From an uncultured Caryophanales bacterium (GTDB lineage: Bacteria; Bacillota_I; Bacilli_A; RFN20; CAG-826): a stretch of DNA of 9,271 bases. The stretch is taken from assembly GCA_947165725.1 (NCBI GenBank), contig CAMVBL010000037.1, forward strand, positions 1-9,271, read 5' to 3'. The notes below the pieces were generated by a model that worked only from the letters and a program-made list of their open reading frames with translations, was not told where the DNA came from and did no database searches. Below are positions 6,807 to 9,271 of this stretch, piece after piece. Position numbers and translations under genes: made by a program. Each line of letters starts with the position of its first letter. The stretch's first letter is position 1.

Positions 6807-7601
6807 CTAGTCTCTTGAGCTAGAAGATGATGAGCTTTGCATTCTCGCAAAGATCATGAGAATTCTTAGTAATAATTCGAGGAATTCGAGAATCAAGTCA
6901 TTAACATATTGAATGTTATATAACTTGAACAAGCTTTTCATCATTTCTCTTTCTTCTTCGTTCGCTAAATTGTCTTTTTCTAAGATTTCTAAGGCTTTGC
7001 CTTGAGCTTTAACTTCAGTCTTAAGAACCATTAATGACATCACAAATGAGATGACATATAACGCTAAACCTAAGACAGCGGCGATAACAGAAGCAACACC
7101 AGAGAAGTTAAAAAGTAAGATATCAAGAAGAACACCAATGATGATAATTGGTAAGAACATGAGTGGTCCAAAATAGATAAATGGAGTAAGGATAATTCTT
7201 GTTTTCATATCCTTATCGCCTTCTTTATCTAAAATCGCTAAACAAGATTTTTGTGCACCCATGGCCATAGAAGAAATACTATTTTTCTTCACAGTCCATC
7301 TTCTTAATCTAACTTTCTTGAAGAAATGGGAATAACTGTTACCAAACATGAGTGATCCCACGACTGAGACCCTAATGTGGCCTAAGCCATTATTATCTAA
7401 GATTCTTCTCGCTGTTTCTTCACCGTTCATTCCAGCTTTGTTTAAGGTTCTGTTATAAACGACATATTTGATAGCTAACCAAATACTCACAACAGCGGAA
7501 ACCAAGGCGACCACTACGATTAAGCAAGCAACAATGAAAATTGCCCACTGCAATGCTGGATCTACGTTTTTAAAAGCTTCAATATTTTCAAATAAAGGCA
7601 T
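6807..7601 (-). CDS. YugP-like membrane protein without the zinc-protease motif (probable pseudo-peptidase)
   Basis: A 264-residue membrane protein that follows the layout of YugP-type membrane zinc metallopeptidases (Zn_peptidase_2). It has an N-terminal membrane helix (about 17-46), the typical MNGEETARRILDNNGL segment (58-73), a soluble part, two membrane helices (about 136-164 and 167-192), a region matching the family's C-terminal part (EEEREMMKSLFKLYNIQYV) with a long hydrophobic helix, and a short polar tail rich in Ser (256-264). In the family the soluble part carries AAHEVGHA; here the aligned stretch reads GAQKSCLA, so both zinc-binding His and the catalytic Glu are replaced (Gln117, Lys118, Leu121). 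The HYDP-type segment is also changed (HFFKKVRLRR). It is therefore unlikely to cleave proteins. The reading frame is intact and has a perfect AGGAGG, which argues for a retained non-enzymatic role rather than decay. Family assignment is by recalled pattern. Confidence 0.75.
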   Translation of the reverse strand: MPLFENIEAFKNVDPALQWAIFIVACLIVVVALVSAVVSIWLAIKYVVYNRTLNKAGMNGEETARRILDNNGLGHIRVSVVGSLMFGNSYSHFFKKVRLRRWTVKKNSISSMAMGAQKSCLAILDKEGDKDMKTRIILTPFIYFGPLMFLPIIIIGVLLDILLFNFSGVASVIAAVLGLALYVISFVMSLMVLKTEVKAQGKALEILEKDNLANEEEREMMKSLFKLYNIQYVNDLILEFLELLLRILMIFARMQSSSSSSSRD

Positions 7602-7607
7602 ATTAAT

Positions 7608-7613
7608 CCTCCT
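7608..7613 (-). promoter_or_regulatory. Ribosome binding site of the YugP-like gene
   Basis: A perfect AGGAGG on the minus strand, 6 bases ahead of the ATG at 7601. It is the strongest site in the window and indicates that the degenerate YugP-like protein is efficiently translated. A TATGAT about 20 bases further upstream may be its -10 box, but no convincing -35 is present. Confidence 0.85.
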
Positions 7614-7643
7614 AGTTGTACATATATATCATATCAAAGAAAT

Positions 7644-7675
7644 AAAAAAGGACTGACACTTTTTACATCAGTCCT
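7644..7675 (-). terminator. Rho-independent terminator behind the XRE regulator gene
   Basis: A perfect 8-bp stem AGGACTGA/TCAGTCCT (7649-7656 with 7668-7675) and an 11-base loop, followed on the minus strand by TTTTTT. It lies about 70 bases after the regulator's stop and ahead of the YugP-like gene, separating the two transcripts. Confidence 0.8.
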
Positions 7676-7714
7676 ATTTAATCAAGTTGGCAAGATTTCC
7701 AATAATGATACAAA

Positions 7715-7736
7715 CCGAACGCTTTGAAGCGTTTGG
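7715..7736. repeat. Inverted repeat just after the XRE regulator gene
   Basis: CCGAACGCTT and AAGCGTTTGG form a 10-position inverted repeat around two bases (TG), with one G-T pair on the plus strand that becomes an A-C mismatch on the minus transcript. It starts 7 bases beyond the regulator stop. It has no T-run of its own, so it is not a standard terminator. It could be a 3'-end stabilising hairpin on the transcript or a protein-binding site. Confidence 0.5.
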
Positions 7737-7742
7737 CGAACA

Positions 7743-8189
7743 CTAGTGTTTTTCTTTCCAATATTTGAGATTTGGAAGCATTCCTCTCATATAAGTTCTT
7801 GCTTGGTCTTCAGGAAAACCTTGAGCGACCATATGAGGAATGCATGTGTTGATTAAATCGTCCATATTGCCGTAAGTGAATTTCTCGTCGTGATAGCACC
7901 ACTGACAGTAGTCTTCGTTGAATGAACCATCTTTTTCTTTACTCATTAATGAATCTTGTAAAGGCATGCCACAACATTGACACACTAGTTGTCTTGGAGA
8001 CCCAAGCAGAGTATTAATTGATACATCAAATAGTTTAGATAATAACTTTAATGTTTCAGTGTTTGGTGTGGTTTCACCTGTTTCCCATCTAGATACAGCC
8101 TGTCTAGTAACCATTACTTTTTCCGCGAGTTCTTCTTGGGATAAATTATTCTTTGTTCTTAATTCTAATAATATGTCTTTAGTTTCCAT
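7743..8189 (-). CDS. XRE-family regulator with C-terminal zinc ribbon
   Basis: A 148-residue DNA-binding regulator. Residues about 6-61 are a Cro/C1-type helix-turn-helix (LRTKNNLSQEELAEKV, recognition helix VTRQAVSRWETGE). Residues 68-146 match a putative zinc ribbon seen in Bacillota proteins: LVCQCCGMPL with Cys70/Cys73, then YCQWCY with Cys95/Cys98, giving four zinc ligands, and a C-terminal helical part GFPEDQARTYMRGMLPNLKYW typical of that domain. Cys72 is an extra cysteine beside the first pair. The start has AGAGGT 7 bases upstream. An inverted repeat next to the likely promoter suggests autoregulation, and the Cys-type hydrolase gene 122 bases upstream on the same strand is a possible target. 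What signal the zinc ribbon reads is unknown; it may be purely structural. Confidence 0.9.
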   Translation of the reverse strand: METKDILLELRTKNNLSQEELAEKVMVTRQAVSRWETGETTPNTETLKLLSKLFDVSINTLLGSPRQLVCQCCGMPLQDSLMSKEKDGSFNEDYCQWCYHDEKFTYGNMDDLINTCIPHMVAQGFPEDQARTYMRGMLPNLKYWKEKH

Positions 8190-8208
8190 TTCGTTTACCT
8201 CTAACTAT

Positions 8209-8252
8209 ATTTTATGGCTGTTGGTTTTGTTATCAAGCAACTCTCTGTTGCT
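8209..8252 (-). promoter_or_regulatory. Likely promoter and operator of the XRE regulator gene
   Basis: On the minus strand TTGATA (8231-8236) and TAAAAT (8209-8214) stand 16 bases apart and make a fair -35/-10 pair. Directly before it is a perfect 6-bp inverted repeat AGCAAC-N5-GTTGCT (8236-8252) whose last base is the first base of the -35. That position fits an operator for the regulator itself. The predicted transcript start would fall at the ribosome binding site (8197-8202), leaving a very short leader, so the promoter call is tentative. Confidence 0.4.
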
Positions 8253-8311
8253 ATAAAAGATATTAATACAAATGGAACAAACTAATAACCTTTGGAACGC
8301 ATAATCTATTT

Positions 8312-9271
8312 TTAGATATTCTTTTTGATGAACTCCTCAATCTTATCAAAAGGAATTTTGTCGTGATTTGATCCACCGTCGTATAAGTCACAATGTGTAG
8401 CGTCTTTTACTAATAAGAATTCTTTATTGTCGCCTTTTAATAATTTATATGCATCTTGTCCGAAATATAGTGAATGCGCTTTTTCACCATGGACAATTAA
8501 AACAGCACTTCTAATCTCTGAGGCATAGGTAAATAATCTTGTATTTAATAAAGATGTTCCTGCAGTAACATTCCATCCACCATTACTATTTAAGCTACGA
8601 GAATGATATCCACGTGGTGTTTTATAGTAGTCGTAATATTGTTTTACAAACCAAGGAGCATCGCTTGGATCGTCCACTACTCCTCCGCCTAGTTTATAAT
8701 TACCATTTTTATAATCTAATGTTCTTTGATTATTGATAGCCACTCTAGCTTTATATCTACTTTCTTCGTTATTACCAGCGTCGAAATAACCATTGCCAGT
8801 TACTCTGGACATATCATACATAGTGATAGCGACTGTCGCTTTAACTCTTGTATCAATACATGCGGTTTGAATAGCCATGCCACCCCAACCACAAATACCG
8901 ATGATAGAGATTTTATTTGGATCAACATTATCTAAGTTAGATAAATAGTCCACTGCGGCTTGGAAATCTTCAACGTTGATATCTGGTGAATTCATATATC
9001 GTGGTTCCCCACCGCTTTCACCAGTAAAAGATGGATCAAAGGCAATGGTTAAGAATCCTCTTTTAGCCATCTCTTGAGCGTACAATCCACTTGATTGTTC
9101 CTTAACCGCACCAAAAGGACCAGATACCGCAATTGCAGGAAAAGTGTTTCCTGTTTTTGGCCAATACATATCCGCGGCAAGTTCAATGCCAAAATGATTT
9201 TTAAAGGTTACTTTTTGATGATTGATAGTTTCATCTTTTGGGAAAACTTTATCCCATTCATTAACTAGTTT
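8312..9271 (-). CDS. Alpha/beta hydrolase with Cys nucleophile (dienelactone-hydrolase-like), 5' end missing
   Basis: The frame is open from the right edge (9271) to a TAA at 8312, giving 319 visible residues. An ATG at 9169 exists, but the 34 codons before it (NEWDKVFPKDE, then VTFKNHFGIELAADMYWP) are normal first-strand sequence of this hydrolase group, so the true start lies outside the window. The elbow reads GICGWGG, with Cys127 (visible numbering) in place of Ser, as in dienelactone hydrolases. SFTGESGGEP, TMYDMSRV, VLIVHGEKAHSLYF and the likely catalytic His293 in ATHCDLYDG follow. No membrane segment is seen in the visible part. The group is annotated broadly as alpha/beta hydrolase; substrates are mostly unknown. 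The XRE/zinc-ribbon gene follows 122 bases later with no clear terminator between them. Confidence 0.87.
   Translation of the reverse strand, partial: KLVNEWDKVFPKDETINHQKVTFKNHFGIELAADMYWPKTGNTFPAIAVSGPFGAVKEQSSGLYAQEMAKRGFLTIAFDPSFTGESGGEPRYMNSPDINVEDFQAAVDYLSNLDNVDPNKISIIGICGWGGMAIQTACIDTRVKATVAITMYDMSRVTGNGYFDAGNNEESRYKARVAINNQRTLDYKNGNYKLGGGVVDDPSDAPWFVKQYYDYYKTPRGYHSRSLNSNGGWNVTAGTSLLNTRLFTYASEIRSAVLIVHGEKAHSLYFGQDAYKLLKGDNKEFLLVKDATHCDLYDGGSNHDKIPFDKIEEFIKKNI

Noticed and set aside
8312..9169. Hydrolase starting at the ATG at 9169
   Set aside because: The frame continues open to the window edge with family-like sequence, so this ATG is an internal methionine.
1..9271. Use of a UGA-Trp (mycoplasma) code
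   Set aside because: Trp codons read in the genes translated here are TGG, and no in-frame TGA was met.

Overview
The window comes from an AT-rich, low-GC Gram-positive-type genome. Two lipoproteins carry short Bacillota-style signal peptides with lipoboxes, the ribosome binding sites are AGGAGG-like, and several families seen here (YugP-like membrane protein, XRE regulator with zinc ribbon, Maa-type acetyltransferase) are typical of Bacillota. Tryptophan is TGG in the genes read here, no in-frame TGA was met, and every visible stop is TAA or TAG, which fits the standard bacterial code. My best inference is an uncultured, probably gut-associated Bacilli-like lineage; no marker gene here settles the taxonomy.

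Region 1 (1-6006, all minus strand, read right to left) holds four genes. First is a purple-acid-phosphatase-like metallophosphoesterase lipoprotein (6006-4348). Its stop overlaps the start of a cytoplasmic-looking serine alpha/beta hydrolase (4348-3419). After about 150 bases comes a multi-pass membrane GGDEF diguanylate cyclase (3266-2139). Nineteen bases further on is a long lipoprotein (2119 to beyond base 1) with three Big_3-type Ig repeats, two uncharacterised modules, a Big_2 Ig domain and the beginning of a clostripain-like (peptidase C11) domain. That last gene is cut by the window edge, so its catalytic residues are not visible. The set looks like envelope- or exterior-facing hydrolases with a c-di-GMP-producing enzyme next to the adhesin/protease.

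Region 2 (6007-7601) has a plus-strand Maa/LacA-type O-acetyltransferase facing, tail to tail, a minus-strand YugP-like membrane protein. They share a hairpin with T-runs on both strands. The YugP-like protein keeps the fold but has lost the HExxH zinc site, so it looks like a pseudo-peptidase. This is the most unusual gene in the window.

Region 3 (7602-9271, minus strand) has an XRE helix-turn-helix regulator fused to a zinc ribbon, with a good terminator behind it and an inverted repeat next to its likely promoter. Upstream of it is a Cys-nucleophile alpha/beta hydrolase whose start lies beyond the right edge.

I saw no tRNA, rRNA, CRISPR array, transposase or phage gene. No gene-free stretch exceeds about 150 bases.
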